Origin: Phormidium willei BDU 130791
Lineage (GTDB): Bacteria; Cyanobacteriota; Cyanobacteriia; Cyanobacteriales; Geitlerinemataceae
Direction of reading: 5' to 3'
Assembly (NCBI GenBank): GCA_001637315.1
Contig: LSZA01000020.1
Coordinates: 1-51,432 of the forward strand
DNA length: 51,432 bases
The first letter of the stretch is position 1, and each line of letters begins with the position of its first letter. Positions 35,421 to 44,876 of this stretch are shown here, in pieces. Under the pieces are notes generated by a model, which worked only from the letters and a program-made list of their open reading frames with translations, did not search any database and was not told the DNA's origin. Position numbers and translations under genes: made by a program.

Positions 35421-36335
35421 ATGATCCAAGCAACATTACACCAATTACGTGTTTTTGAAACCGTGGCCCGTCACGGTAGCTTCACCCGCGCCGCCGAGGA
35501 ACTCTCGATTACTCAACCAACGGTATCAACCCAAATTAAACATTTGACTCGAACCATTGGCCTGCCTTTATTTGAGCAAATTGGCAAACAGCTCTATCTC
35601 ACACAAGTTGGGGAAGAACTGCTCAAGACCTGTCAGACAATCTTTGGACAGCTTGCGAACTTTGAGATGATGGTTGCCGATCTTCAAGGGGCCAAACGAG
35701 GAAAGCTACGACTCGGTGTCGTGACGACGGCCAAGTATTTCGTTCCTCGTCTTTTAGGGTCTTTCTGTCGGCAACATCCAGATATTGATGTCTCCCTGCA
35801 AGTGAGTAATCATCAAAAACTGGTGCAGCGAATGTTGCAAAACCAGGATGATTTGTACATTCTCAGTCATCCGCCGGAGGATATTGATTTAGCGGTGACT
35901 CCTTTTTTAGACAATCCCTTGGTGGTGGTTGCCTCTCGGGATCATCCCTTGGCGAACCAACCTCAAATCCCTCTAAAAAAGCTGCGAGGGGAGGCGTTTA
36001 TTATGCGAGAGCAAGGTTCAGGAACCCGTCGGGCCGTACAACAGGTTTTTGATCGCCATAAACTGACGGTCAATGTGCGTCTGGAATTTAGCAGTAATGA
36101 AGCGATTAAACAGTCTGTCATCGGCGGTTTGGGGATTTCGGTTTTGTCCCTCCATTGTTTACGCCCAGACTATCAACAAGGAGAGTTGACCATTTTGAAT
36201 GTGAAGGAATTTCCGATTCCTTGTCGTTGGTATATTGTGTATCCTTCAGGGAAACAGCTATCGGTGTTGGCGGAGGGGTTTTTAAAGCACTTGTTGCTCG
36301 AAAGCCAGAGGCTCCCTTTGCAACAAGTATCCTAG
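35421..36335 (+). CDS. cmpR: LysR-type regulator, CmpR/CbbR-like
   Basis: A 304-residue LysR-family regulator. Its HTH opens ATLHQLRVFETVARHGSFTRAAEELSITQPTVSTQIKHLT-like, which closely follows CmpR/CbbR rather than the RbcR or CcmR groups. The effector domain (about 90-295) has GKLRLGVVTTAKYFVPRLL, FIMREQGSGTRRAVQQVF and QSVIGGLGISVLSLHCL. CmpR activates bicarbonate-uptake genes at low CO2 in other cyanobacteria. Being divergent from bicA, it probably controls bicA and itself, and possibly sbtA/sbtB. The gene symbol is by similarity; the exact orthology is unproven. Confidence 0.82.
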   Translation: MIQATLHQLRVFETVARHGSFTRAAEELSITQPTVSTQIKHLTRTIGLPLFEQIGKQLYLTQVGEELLKTCQTIFGQLANFEMMVADLQGAKRGKLRLGVVTTAKYFVPRLLGSFCRQHPDIDVSLQVSNHQKLVQRMLQNQDDLYILSHPPEDIDLAVTPFLDNPLVVVASRDHPLANQPQIPLKKLRGEAFIMREQGSGTRRAVQQVFDRHKLTVNVRLEFSSNEAIKQSVIGGLGISVLSLHCLRPDYQQGELTILNVKEFPIPCRWYIVYPSGKQLSVLAEGFLKHLLLESQRLPLQQVS

Positions 36336-36376
36336 AGGAATCGTCTTGACTCTCCCTCTAGGATGGGAGGTGAGGA

Positions 36377-36961
36377 TTAATTTAGGTAGGGAATGAAGAC
36401 GGAGTAGAGTCCTCGCAGGTCGCCGACTTCAAAATCGTAGGCCAAATCTTGAGGATAGTTGTTTTTGACAAAGTCGGGGCGATCGCCTTTGCGTCCGTGG
36501 CACACCTGACAACTGGCTTCAACATTAATGCGACGGAAATAGCGCGCACCTTGTTGTCCGTTGAGGGTTTCTTCATCCCAATATCCCACCAACGTGGGGT
36601 TTTCTTTGAAGAGGTTTAAGGCAAATTCAGCACTCTCCGTTTTTGGGGCATGGTTGGGGTTACGATATTTTTCAGCAATCTGTTGAACCGTCCAACCCGT
36701 CTCTTGACTGAGTTGTTTAGCCCGCATTCCGACGGGTTTGCAGACTTGTTTGAAGGTTTCGAGGGTGGGTTCAGTGTTGGTTCCTTCTAGGCCCGAGGCC
36801 AGTTGCGATCGCATCCCATCGAGTTGTTCAATTTGCGTCACCGCCTCAGAGAGTTCCTCGGGGTTGAGGGATTGAGCCTGGAGAGGCGTTTGCCAGAGGA
36901 AAACCGCCACGAGGGCGATCGCCATCAGAGAGAGGCGGCGTAGCCAGGAGATGAGGATCAT
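36377..36961 (-). CDS. Tll0287-like (DUF3365) monohaem protein
   Basis: A 194-residue secreted protein. A signal peptide (about 1-29, hydrophobic core LSLMAIALVAVFLWQT) is cut near LQAQ. The Tll0287-like domain follows, with a c-type haem site C151-Q-V-C154-H155 in SCQVCHGRKGDRPDF. FKQVCKPVGMRAKQLSQETGWTVQQIAEKYRNPNHAP is typical of the family's PAS/SCHIC-like fold. It may be a redox sensor or electron carrier in the lumen or periplasm; its function is not established. It is convergent with the cmpR-like gene, 41 bp apart. It is a single gene. Confidence 0.88.
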   Translation of the reverse strand: MILISWLRRLSLMAIALVAVFLWQTPLQAQSLNPEELSEAVTQIEQLDGMRSQLASGLEGTNTEPTLETFKQVCKPVGMRAKQLSQETGWTVQQIAEKYRNPNHAPKTESAEFALNLFKENPTLVGYWDEETLNGQQGARYFRRINVEASCQVCHGRKGDRPDFVKNNYPQDLAYDFEVGDLRGLYSVFIPYLN

Positions 36962-37164
36962 AAAAAATTGTCCAGATACGACAGTTGAGTTAAACCGTGG
37001 AGTTAAACCGTGGAGTCAACCCGTTAAGCCACGGTATCACCTTGCTCAATTATAAAACTACATCGTAGAACTTGAACATCAAGGTAGCTGATCCCTGGCC
37101 AGCCAACCCGGAGCGGGCAAAATATACTAATCTGAACACAGAACTTGCGACCAACTCGAAACTC

Positions 37165-37611
37165 ATGGCAGAAGAAGACAAAAAAGCTAAAACCACCACC
37201 GCCGCTGACAAGGGTGGGAAAAAGAAAAACGAAAAGCCCCCCGCCGTCGAAGATAAACCCTTCGCCGACTTCATGCACCAAGACTACCTCCCGGCCTTAA
37301 AAGAGGAACTTCAGAACCAGGGAATCGAGGATTTGGACTTGAAATTCGAGAAGCGTCGGGTTCCTCCCCTCGACACCAAAGGAGACTGCTGGCAAGTCAT
37401 CGGGACTTGGCAAGGGGGCAACCGTCGCTTTGTGGTGTATTTCCCCAAAGCCGACATCAAAGGGCCACGGGCCTTTTCCTGTTCCGCCGATGGAACCCAG
37501 CCGAGTACCATCGAACCCTTCCTCATGGACGAACGTAAGATTAAACTGCCCCTGTTAGTCTTTGGCGTTGTCCAGCGGTTGAACGCTCAGAAATGGTTGG
37601 CCCGGAACTAG
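37165..37611 (+). CDS. DUF2996 family protein
   Basis: A 148-residue soluble protein conserved in cyanobacteria and chloroplasts. The low-complexity Lys/Ala-rich N-terminus (about 1-35) is followed by a globular domain with FADFMHQDYLPALKEELQNQG, GDCWQVIGTWQGGNRRFVVYFPKADIKGPRAFSC-like and PLLVFGVVQRLNAQKWLARN. In plants a homologue (LPA-type) has been linked to photosystem assembly, but the activity is unknown to me. I chose the ATG at 37165 because the upstream 31 codons lack similarity or composition of protein. The purL gene follows 77 bp later. Confidence 0.82.
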   Translation: MAEEDKKAKTTTAADKGGKKKNEKPPAVEDKPFADFMHQDYLPALKEELQNQGIEDLDLKFEKRRVPPLDTKGDCWQVIGTWQGGNRRFVVYFPKADIKGPRAFSCSADGTQPSTIEPFLMDERKIKLPLLVFGVVQRLNAQKWLARN

Positions 37612-37688
37612 AGTCATCCCCCACGAGGGAGAGACGTGGTTGCCGAAACCTGAGATAATAGTCCTTGTGGTTTTGCCCCAAGACAAGC

Positions 37689-40025
37689 ATGGTAGCGCTT
37701 TCCGAATCTCCCTTTTCCCCCGCCCAAATCGCCGCAGAAGGACTCAAACCCGGCGAATATGATGAAATCGTCCAACGACTCGGGCGACACCCCAATCGCG
37801 CCGAATTGGGGATGTTCGGGGTCATGTGGTCAGAACATTGCTGCTATAAGAACTCCCGGCCGCTGCTGAAGCACTTCCCGACCAGCGGCGATCGCATCCT
37901 CGTCGGTCCCGGTGAAAACGCCGGAGTGGTGGACTTTGGCGAGGGGTTGGCGATCGCCTTCAAAATCGAATCCCACAACCACCCCTCCGCCGTCGAACCC
38001 TTCCAAGGGGCAGCCACCGGCGTCGGTGGTATCCTGCGGGACATCTTCACCATGGGCGCTCGTCCCATCGCCGCCCTCAACGCCCTACGCTTCGGCCCCC
38101 TCGACAATCCCCGCACCCGCCGCATCTTTGCCGGGGTGGTTGAGGGCATCTCTCACTACGGCAACTGCTTCGGCGTACCAACCGTTGGCGGAGATGTGTA
38201 TTTTGATGCCGCCTACAGTGGCAATCCCCTCGTCAACGCGATGGCGATCGGCATCATGGAAACCGAGACCATCGTTAAATCCGGCGCATCCGGTATCGGC
38301 AACCCCGTCCTCTACGTGGGATCGACCACCGGCCGCGATGGCATGGGAGGCGCCAGTTTCGCCAGTGCCGAACTCAGCGACGAATCTTCCGTCGATGACC
38401 GTCCCGCCGTACAAGTGGGCGACCCCTTCCTGGAAAAATCCCTCGTCGAAGCCTGTCTCGAAGCCTTCAAAACCGGGGCGGTCGTGGCCGCCCAAGATAT
38501 GGGAGCAGCGGGCATCACCTGTTCGACCTCCGAAATGGCCGCTAACGGCGGTGTCGGCATTGACTTTGACCTCGATCGCGTCCCCGTGCGCGAGTCAGGA
38601 ATGGTTCCCTATGAGTATCTCCTCTCAGAATCCCAAGAACGGATGTTGTTTGTGGCGCAGAAGGGCCGAGAACAGGAGTTAATTGACGTATTTCAAAAAT
38701 GGGGACTCCACGCCGTTGTGGCCGGAGAAGTCATCGAAGACCCCATCGTGCGGATTCGCTTCCAAGGGGAAATTGCCGCCGAAATTCCCGCCTCAGCCTT
38801 GGCTGACAACACCCCCCTCTACCCTCGCGAGAAACCCGCTCAGCCCCCGGAATATGCCCAAATTGCCTGGGCTTGGACTCCGGACTCTCTCCCCCCCTGT
38901 AGTCCCTCGGGCATCGAGGTGGATGGGGCGTTTAAGAGCTGGAATCAGGTGCTATTGACCCTGTTAGATACCCCCAGTATTGCCTCGAAAGCCTGGGTCT
39001 ATCGGCAATATGATCACCAGGTGCAGAATAACACCGTGATTGTGCCAGGTGGGGCGGATGCGGCGGTAGTGCGCTTGCGTCCTCAAGAAAGCCAAAAATC
39101 AGGTCAGGACTGGACGCGAGGCATTGCGGCGACCGTCGATTGTAATTCTCGTTATGTGTATCTCGATCCGACGGAGGGGGCAAAAGCGGTGGTGGCTGAA
39201 GCGGCCCGCAATCTCAGTTGTGTGGGGGCTGAACCGGTGGCTGTGACCGATAACCTCAATTTTGGTAGTCCTGAAAACCCCATTGGCTATTGGCAGTTAG
39301 CCTGTGCCTGTGAGGGGTTGGCCCAGGCCTGTGAGGAGTTTGGAACGCCGGTGACGGGGGGCAATGTTTCTCTATACAACGAAACCCTCGATAGTGAAGG
39401 TAAGCCGACGCCGATTTATCCGACTCCCGTGGTCGGTATGGTGGGGTTGATTGAGAATCTTGAGCAGATTTGTGGCCAGGGTTGGCAGCAAGCCGAGGAT
39501 GTGGTGTATCTGTTGGGCGTCTCGACCGAGATGCAAGATGCGATCGCCGCGCCGACGTTAGGAGCGTCTGAGTATCTGGCCACGGTACATGAGACGGTGG
39601 CCGGGAAGCCGCCTCGGGTGGATGTGGCTTTAGAGATGGCGGTGCAAGGCGTTTGTCGTCAGGGGATTGGCCGGGGTTGGGTCAACTCCGCCCATGATGT
39701 CTCTGAAGGTGGCTTGGCGGTGACGTTGGCCGAGTCCTGTTTGTCGGGTCACTTGGGGGTTACGGTGGATCTGCCCCGTGGAGGCCGTTGGGATACGTTG
39801 CTGTTTGGCGAAGGGGGGGCGCGAATTGTGGTTTCGGTCTCCCCGCAGGATGTGGCAGCTTGGGAAGCGTATTTGCAAGAGCAGTTATCGGGATCTTGGC
39901 AACGACTGGGGACGGTGTCCGGTGAACTGTTGCAGGTGTCCTCGGAAGGGGAAACGCTGCTGAGTCTCTCCCTGTCTCAGATGGGGGCGATGTATGAGGG
40001 GGCCATTAGTCGTCGGTTGGGCTAG
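37689..40025 (+). CDS. purL: Phosphoribosylformylglycinamidine synthase subunit PurL
   Basis: The small-type (Bacillus-like) PurL, 778 residues. It makes FGAM from FGAR with PurQ and PurS. Motifs are [25 protein letters not shown], the substrate/ATP loop [54 protein letters not shown] and [16 protein letters not shown] chose the ATG at 37689 ([14 protein letters not shown]) over a GTG 24 bp upstream on family grounds. The protein ends SRRLG, and its stop codon touches the convergent msrA stop with no spacer. purQ and purS are not in the window. Confidence 0.96.
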   Translation: MVALSESPFSPAQIAAEGLKPGEYDEIVQRLGRHPNRAELGMFGVMWSEHCCYKNSRPLLKHFPTSGDRILVGPGENAGVVDFGEGLAIAFKIESHNHPSAVEPFQGAATGVGGILRDIFTMGARPIAALNALRFGPLDNPRTRRIFAGVVEGISHYGNCFGVPTVGGDVYFDAAYSGNPLVNAMAIGIMETETIVKSGASGIGNPVLYVGSTTGRDGMGGASFASAELSDESSVDDRPAVQVGDPFLEKSLVEACLEAFKTGAVVAAQDMGAAGITCSTSEMAANGGVGIDFDLDRVPVRESGMVPYEYLLSESQERMLFVAQKGREQELIDVFQKWGLHAVVAGEVIEDPIVRIRFQGEIAAEIPASALADNTPLYPREKPAQPPEYAQIAWAWTPDSLPPCSPSGIEVDGAFKSWNQVLLTLLDTPSIASKAWVYRQYDHQVQNNTVIVPGGADAAVVRLRPQESQKSGQDWTRGIAATVDCNSRYVYLDPTEGAKAVVAEAARNLSCVGAEPVAVTDNLNFGSPENPIGYWQLACACEGLAQACEEFGTPVTGGNVSLYNETLDSEGKPTPIYPTPVVGMVGLIENLEQICGQGWQQAEDVVYLLGVSTEMQDAIAAPTLGASEYLATVHETVAGKPPRVDVALEMAVQGVCRQGIGRGWVNSAHDVSEGGLAVTLAESCLSGHLGVTVDLPRGGRWDTLLFGEGGARIVVSVSPQDVAAWEAYLQEQLSGSWQRLGTVSGELLQVSSEGETLLSLSLSQMGAMYEGAISRRLG

Positions 40026-40502
40026 CTAAATTCGATGTTTAGCGTAGTACTGTTGATGTTCGTCTTCGGCGAGATAGTAGTCCGATGCCAGTTCAATTTG
40101 TGTGACGACGTGTTTTTCCGTCTGGTTTTCCGTCTCCTGCTGTTGACGCTTGAGTTTCGATCGCCGGGCGATCTGTTCCTGTTCAGGACTATGGTAGAAA
40201 ATGACGGAACGATATTGCTCGCCGCGATCGGCCCCCTGACGGTTAAAGGAGGTCGGATCGTGAATCTTCCAAAACAGATCCAGTAACTCGTTATAGGACA
40301 CCTGATCCGGGTCATATTCAACTTGAGTTACTTCAGCATGACCGGTAATGCGAGCGCAAACATCGAGATAGGAGGGATTCGGGAAATGTCCCCCCATATA
40401 GCCAACGGAGGTTTTGGTGACTCCTTCAACGGCGGCAAAGGCGGCTTCGATACCCCAGAAACAGCCGGCGCCAAAGGTGGCAATGTGAGTGGTTTTAGGC
40501 AT
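40026..40502 (-). CDS. msrA: Peptide methionine sulfoxide reductase MsrA
   Basis: Reduces methionine-S-sulfoxide in proteins. It has 158 residues. The catalytic Cys lies in FGAGCFWGIEAAF. The signatures GYMGGHFPNPSYLDVCARITGHAEVTQV and DLFWKIHDPTSFNRQGADRGEQYRSVIF are intact. The stop codon abuts the purL stop. Upstream, six GGGAACA-type heptads (40504-40545) begin one base before the ATG and leave no Shine-Dalgarno sequence. The region after YLDVC lacks the second reducing-domain cysteines of long forms. Confidence 0.95.
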   Translation of the reverse strand: MPKTTHIATFGAGCFWGIEAAFAAVEGVTKTSVGYMGGHFPNPSYLDVCARITGHAEVTQVEYDPDQVSYNELLDLFWKIHDPTSFNRQGADRGEQYRSVIFYHSPEQEQIARRSKLKRQQQETENQTEKHVVTQIELASDYYLAEDEHQQYYAKHRI

Positions 40503-40503
40503 G

Positions 40504-40562
40504 GGGAATAGGGAACAGGGAACAGGGAACAGGGAATAGGGAATCGGGTAGGGGCGTACCTT
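40504..40562. repeat. GGGAACA heptads with TAGGGGCGTACCTT core
   Basis: Six heptads GGGAATA, GGGAACA x3, GGGAATA, GGGAATC (40504-40545) are followed at 40549-40562 by the same 14-mer as at 21066. The core continues into a small hairpin GGGCGTACC / GGTCGCCC to about 40573 and a second hairpin before a run of T at 40584. The array lies directly upstream of msrA. Confidence 0.85.
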
Positions 40563-40619
40563 TATGGTCGCCCTCTTCGGGCAATTTTTTGTGGTTGTCC
40601 TGGGTTTGTGGGCGACGTG

Positions 40620-40925
40620 CTAGTTTAAGGTTTTGCAGATGTAGTCTCCGGCGCCGGATGGCTCGAAGGGGAAGCGGCGACCATCTCGTTTGATGCGTTC
40701 TTGGCGGCGACAATCGTATTTTTCCAACGGCCGCCGTTGACCGTCAACTCGGACTTCGGCGCGGTATTCCCAATAGTATTTGGCACTGCGTTTGATGCTG
40801 ATAATACAAATTTCACGACTGTGATAGATACGGCAGGTTTCGTTGACGGTTGAGGGAAATCCCCACCAAAGATTCAGTAAGATAAGCCAAGATAGGGCCG
40901 CATGGATGAGAGAAAAACTTAGCAT
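40620..40925 (-). CDS. Small secreted Cys-containing conserved hypothetical
   Basis: A 101-residue protein. The N-terminal hydrophobic segment MLSFSLIHAALSWLILLNLWWGF looks like a signal anchor. The mature part has four cysteines (CRIYHSREIC, YDCRRQ, YIC), the basic stretch SIKRSAKYYWEYRAEVRVDG and ends FEPSGAGDYICKTLN. I recall no named domain, but the motif order fits a cyanobacterial conserved hypothetical. Its ATG overlaps the hydrolase stop by one base (TAATG), so it is translationally coupled to that gene. Two disulfides are possible if it is exported. Confidence 0.72.
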   Translation of the reverse strand: MLSFSLIHAALSWLILLNLWWGFPSTVNETCRIYHSREICIISIKRSAKYYWEYRAEVRVDGQRRPLEKYDCRRQERIKRDGRRFPFEPSGAGDYICKTLN

Positions 40926-41809
40926 TACTCCAATTCTAAAACCCAGGATTTGAGATGGGCGTTGACTTGATCGGGAACTTCGTCGTGGGGACAGTGACCG
41001 GCGTTGAGGAACTGTTCTGTTAGGTTGGGATAGTATTGACGAAACTTGGCGCTACGGTCTTTGCTGTTCATCCAGGGGTCTCCTTCTCCCCACAGCATTA
41101 ACAGGGGTTTGTTGAGTTGGCTGAGGAGTTCATCGACGGTTGCGCCTCGGGGGGTTTTGAAGACGGAGGCGAAGACTTTGGCGGCGCCACGATCGCACGA
41201 GGGACGGTAGATTTCTTCGACGAGGCGATCGGTCACGGCGCTTTTGTCCACATAGACTTTTTCGAGAGTTTTGCGAATCACAGACCGGCGGCGGGTGTTC
41301 TGGAAAATCAGGAAGGCCACCCAGTCTTGCAGGGCGAAACGGCGCAGCATTCGACTGAAACGACTGGGTTGGCGCGGTTGCGCATCGCTGAAGGGACCGG
41401 CACTGTTGAGTAAGACGAGGCCTCGGGCCGATTCAGGTTTCTGGGCGGCGACGGAGAGACAAACATAGCCGCCGAGGGAGTTTCCGGCTAAGACCACGGG
41501 TTGACCGATGACCTCTTGGATGAAGTCATGGAGTTGGTCGCGCCAGAGTTGGCCACTATAGGCGAGAGGCGGTTTCCCGGAACGGCCAAACCCCAATAGG
41601 TCGATCGCCCAAATCTCAAACTCGTCTTGTAATCCCTCAATGGTTTTGCGCCAATGGTCGGTGGACGCGCCGAAGCCGTGAACCAGGAGTAAGGGGGGAC
41701 GGGAGGCGTTGGGAGATTGTCCGGCGTGGACATAGTAAACGGGATAGTCGTGCCAGGTCCAATGCTGTCCGGGGAAACTTTCGCGTTCAAGGGTGGATGT
41801 GGTGGTCAT
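40925..41809 (-). CDS. Alpha/beta-fold hydrolase
   Basis: A 294-residue alpha/beta hydrolase. The oxyanion-hole motif PLLLVHGFGASTDHWR leads, with DLLGFGRSGKPPL, nucleophile elbow VLAGNSLGGYVCLS (Ser), an acid in LLMLWGEGDPWM and the catalytic His in NAGHCPHDEVPD. It resembles cyanobacterial and plastid hydrolases of the pheophytinase-like or epoxide-hydrolase-like group; the substrate is unknown. A GTG 27 bp upstream (41836) is an alternative start; MTTTSTLERESFPGQ is preferred. It is coupled to the downstream small protein. Confidence 0.86.
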   Translation of the reverse strand: MTTTSTLERESFPGQHWTWHDYPVYYVHAGQSPNASRPPLLLVHGFGASTDHWRKTIEGLQDEFEIWAIDLLGFGRSGKPPLAYSGQLWRDQLHDFIQEVIGQPVVLAGNSLGGYVCLSVAAQKPESARGLVLLNSAGPFSDAQPRQPSRFSRMLRRFALQDWVAFLIFQNTRRRSVIRKTLEKVYVDKSAVTDRLVEEIYRPSCDRGAAKVFASVFKTPRGATVDELLSQLNKPLLMLWGEGDPWMNSKDRSAKFRQYYPNLTEQFLNAGHCPHDEVPDQVNAHLKSWVLELE

Positions 41810-41964
41810 CGTCAGGGGGTCACTTTGGCGTGTCACAGGTTTTGTAACGTATTGTATCGACTTTCACATCCGTGGGGGAAGGGTGAACGTAGGTGAATCG
41901 GTCCGATATGTTCCCAGGGGCAGGGGTCGCGTTAAGATGGGGTGTTACTGTATAGGCGCTCTCG

Positions 41965-42999
41965 ATGTCTCTGTCCACGGCTACCGCAACTCCCCTTTTA
42001 GGTCAATCTCTACAAGACCTCACCACCTGGATGCAAGACCAGGGACAACCGGCTTATCGAGGGAAACAACTGCATCAGTGGTTGTATCACAAGGGGGTGC
42101 GATCGCTGGCTGAGATTACGGTGTTTCCCAAGGCTTGGCGGCAGGCCAACCAAGAGATCCCTCTAGGGCGTTCGACGATTCATCATCGCTCGATTTCCCC
42201 TGATGGGACGATTAAATATCTACTGAAACTGGCTGATGGAAATATCATTGAAACCGTGGGAATGCCCACGGAACGGCGCTTAACGGTCTGTGTGTCGTCT
42301 CAGGTGGGCTGTCCGATGGCCTGTGACTTTTGCGCGACGGGAAAGGGGGGATTTTTGCGTAACTTGGAGGTGCATGAAATCGTTGATCAGGTGTTGACGG
42401 TGCAGGGGGAGTTCCGCGATCGCGTCAGTAATATTGTCTTTATGGGGATGGGGGAACCTTTGCTCAATGTGGATAATGTCCTGGGGGCGCTACGCTGTCT
42501 GAATGAGGATGTGGGGATTGGGGCGCGATCGATGACCATCTCGACGGTGGGGATTCCCGGACAGATTCGCCGCTTGGCTGAACATCAACTGCAATCGACG
42601 CTGGCGGTGAGTCTCCATAGTTCCAATCAAGCGTTGCGCGAACAACTGATTCCCAGTGCGCGTCAGTATCCGTTTAAGGCGCTCTTAGCAGAATGTCGCG
42701 ATTATGTCAAGCTCACGGGCCGACGTTTAAGTTTTGAATATCTGTTGCTGGCGGGGTTAAACGATCGCCCCCACCATGCCGAAGAACTGGCCCGTCAGCT
42801 ACGGGGGTTCCAAAATCACGTGAATCTGATTCCCTATAACCCCATTTCCGAGGTGGACTATCAACGGCCGAGTCCTCAACAGGTGAACGACTTTGTACAG
42901 GCTCTCAAAGACCGCCATATCGCCGTTAGTGTGCGCTATTCCAAAGGTTTGGAGGTTGATGCCGCTTGCGGTCAATTGCGTGCCTCTCAACAGGCTTAG
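41965..42999 (+). CDS. rlmN: Dual-specificity RNA methyltransferase RlmN
   Basis: A radical-SAM enzyme that methylates C2 of A2503 in 23S rRNA and A37 of some tRNAs. It has 344 residues. The N-terminal RlmN domain starts [31 protein letters not shown]. The radical-SAM CxxxCxxC lies in [12 protein letters not shown] (C at about 114, 118, 121), followed by [13 protein letters not shown] and [14 protein letters not shown]. The C-terminal catalytic Cys sits in VDAACGQL. All residues for methylation through a Cys are present. The start codon lies 22 nt after GTTACTG. It is divergent from the hydrolase. Confidence 0.96.
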   Translation: MSLSTATATPLLGQSLQDLTTWMQDQGQPAYRGKQLHQWLYHKGVRSLAEITVFPKAWRQANQEIPLGRSTIHHRSISPDGTIKYLLKLADGNIIETVGMPTERRLTVCVSSQVGCPMACDFCATGKGGFLRNLEVHEIVDQVLTVQGEFRDRVSNIVFMGMGEPLLNVDNVLGALRCLNEDVGIGARSMTISTVGIPGQIRRLAEHQLQSTLAVSLHSSNQALREQLIPSARQYPFKALLAECRDYVKLTGRRLSFEYLLLAGLNDRPHHAEELARQLRGFQNHVNLIPYNPISEVDYQRPSPQQVNDFVQALKDRHIAVSVRYSKGLEVDAACGQLRASQQA

Positions 43000-43008
43000 A
43001 GGACCGGT

Positions 43009-44661
43009 TCACAGGAGTGGAAAGAGGCTTAAATCCTCGATGCCCATCTGGTCGAGGGAGAGTTGACGAACCTCATAAAAGGCTTTCATGTCCGACAGGT
43101 TGGGGTTACCGCTGCGTTTGCCGGTGGCTCCCATGGCTAGAATTAAGCCACATTTACCCTTCGTTTTTTTGAGGTTTTCCGCCCAGGCTTTGCGGGCCTT
43201 TTGATGATAGGGATTGTCTAAATCAAACTCGCCCACGAGATGAATTTCCTCATTTTCGAGTTGCATCAGGCCCAACTCATAGTCAAAATCATCAAAGGGG
43301 GAATTGCAGGGTTTGAAGGCCAGACCCCTCAGTCCCCCCGCCGCCTCAATGGTGGCGACGATCTCTTTGACCCTAGAGCGGGTACTTTGGACGATAATGA
43401 CCGGAAATTTGCCGCGACCGGTTGAGGCGATGGGGTCTTGAGGACAGTTCGCGCGATCGCGGAGTGCTTCGACCATTGCCCAGGGGATATTCTCAACCCG
43501 CAAAATGGAACCGTCAGGGATAATGTCATCCTGAAGTCGCGACATTTGCTCCAAGAGTGACATGCCGGGGGTCTCATCTAGGTCGATATCCATGTCAAAC
43601 TCCGAGGGGGACGCTGAGAGTTCCTCGGCGACGCTGGGCATTGAGGAGACGGTGACGGAGACGATGCGATCGCGGCCATTGCCCAAGTCAGCGCTTCGTA
43701 AGGATTTGGGAATGGAAATCTCATAGCGTTGACGCACGACCGGCCCCCAGTCATCCATCAACTCATCTTCATGGTCGGTGAGGAAGCCATGCAAGGCTTT
43801 GAGGGCAATCCAGGCGGGGAGCGCTTCTTCTTCATGGAGAAAGGGCCGTAAGCCTTCGAGGGGATGAAGACTACCAAAGTTGGCTTCAACATGTTCCCAA
43901 CTGTAATCGCCGAGATCGTCGGTTTCATCATCCAACTCCTCGTCGCCTTCGTAGGTGAGGAATAAGCAGTCTTGGGAGAGGAAGATGGTCTCTAATTTCT
44001 CCATCGAGGTATTGGCTAAGATGGAGGCGCGAAAGCTTTTCAGGGACTCGAGGCTACGATAGAGCAAAATCCCGTAGTCAAGGCCGAGAAGTCCTAGGAT
44101 GGAGACATAAAAGGTGTCGATGCCGCCATAGTTGAGTTCGAGGCTAATGATTTGATGATCGCCGAGATAGTCCCAGGGTGCATCTTCCCAGAGGGCTTGA
44201 GCTTGCTCGTTGAGGGGGTCGAGGTACTGGGGAGGAACTTTGGGAGGTCGTCCTCCGACGGCGTCTTCTAAGCCTCGGAAGAGTTCGTCGATGATGGGGA
44301 GTTCGGGGACGTAATCGAGGGTAATATCGAGGTCTTGTAGGACTCCGCGTAGAAAGAACAGCAGTTCGCGGTCTTTGACGATGATTTTTTGCGGCCGGCC
44401 CGGTTGAGCGGGTTTGTGGGGATATTCCATGGCCCGCAGCAGGGTGCGGACTACGGCTTCCATCCCGGAGTCGTCGGCGACTTTCTCCATGGCGCGAACC
44501 ACCCCTTCTGAGCCATCCACCCAAATGACGCAGTCGCCGGCCTCGTCGCCAACCAGTTCACCTGATTCTAGGTCAATTTGCAGCGATCGCCGATCGCCTT
44601 CCCAGACAGAAGGGATTTGGTCAAGTTTATTGAGACGGCGACAGGTGGATGGTGTTAACAC
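43009..44661 (-). CDS. Large acidic conserved cyanobacterial hypothetical
   Basis: A 550-residue soluble, strongly acidic protein. I do not recognise a catalytic family; similar cyanobacterial proteins carry a domain I would place near DUF6930, with low certainty. Visible regions are an N-terminal part (1-120) with RRLNKLDQIPSVWEGDRRSL, a middle with many Glu/Asp (EGDEELDDETDDLGDYSWEH) and a C-terminal block (about 400-550) with KFPVIIVQSTRSRVKEIVATIEAAGGLRGLAFKPC and CGLILAMGATGKRSGNPNLSDMKAFYEVRQLSL-like. No signal or transmembrane segment. It is convergent with rlmN. Confidence 0.72.
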   Translation of the reverse strand: MLTPSTCRRLNKLDQIPSVWEGDRRSLQIDLESGELVGDEAGDCVIWVDGSEGVVRAMEKVADDSGMEAVVRTLLRAMEYPHKPAQPGRPQKIIVKDRELLFFLRGVLQDLDITLDYVPELPIIDELFRGLEDAVGGRPPKVPPQYLDPLNEQAQALWEDAPWDYLGDHQIISLELNYGGIDTFYVSILGLLGLDYGILLYRSLESLKSFRASILANTSMEKLETIFLSQDCLFLTYEGDEELDDETDDLGDYSWEHVEANFGSLHPLEGLRPFLHEEEALPAWIALKALHGFLTDHEDELMDDWGPVVRQRYEISIPKSLRSADLGNGRDRIVSVTVSSMPSVAEELSASPSEFDMDIDLDETPGMSLLEQMSRLQDDIIPDGSILRVENIPWAMVEALRDRANCPQDPIASTGRGKFPVIIVQSTRSRVKEIVATIEAAGGLRGLAFKPCNSPFDDFDYELGLMQLENEEIHLVGEFDLDNPYHQKARKAWAENLKKTKGKCGLILAMGATGKRSGNPNLSDMKAFYEVRQLSLDQMGIEDLSLFPLL

Positions 44662-44876
44662 GGTCAGGGTCAGGTAAGGACAATGGTCAGGGGCGTCGAA
44701 CGCTGTCTTTCTACTTTACCACTGGTGTTCGGGATGTTTGTCTAGGAAGGTTAAGCTTTCTATAGCCAAGAGGAGTCTAGGGTTATGGGGACTCCCTTCG
44801 GGGCGGATGCTTGTCGTGCTAGCAACAAACGTTATGATTTTAGTAAAGCCTGTATCGACGAACACGTTGCTAAATT

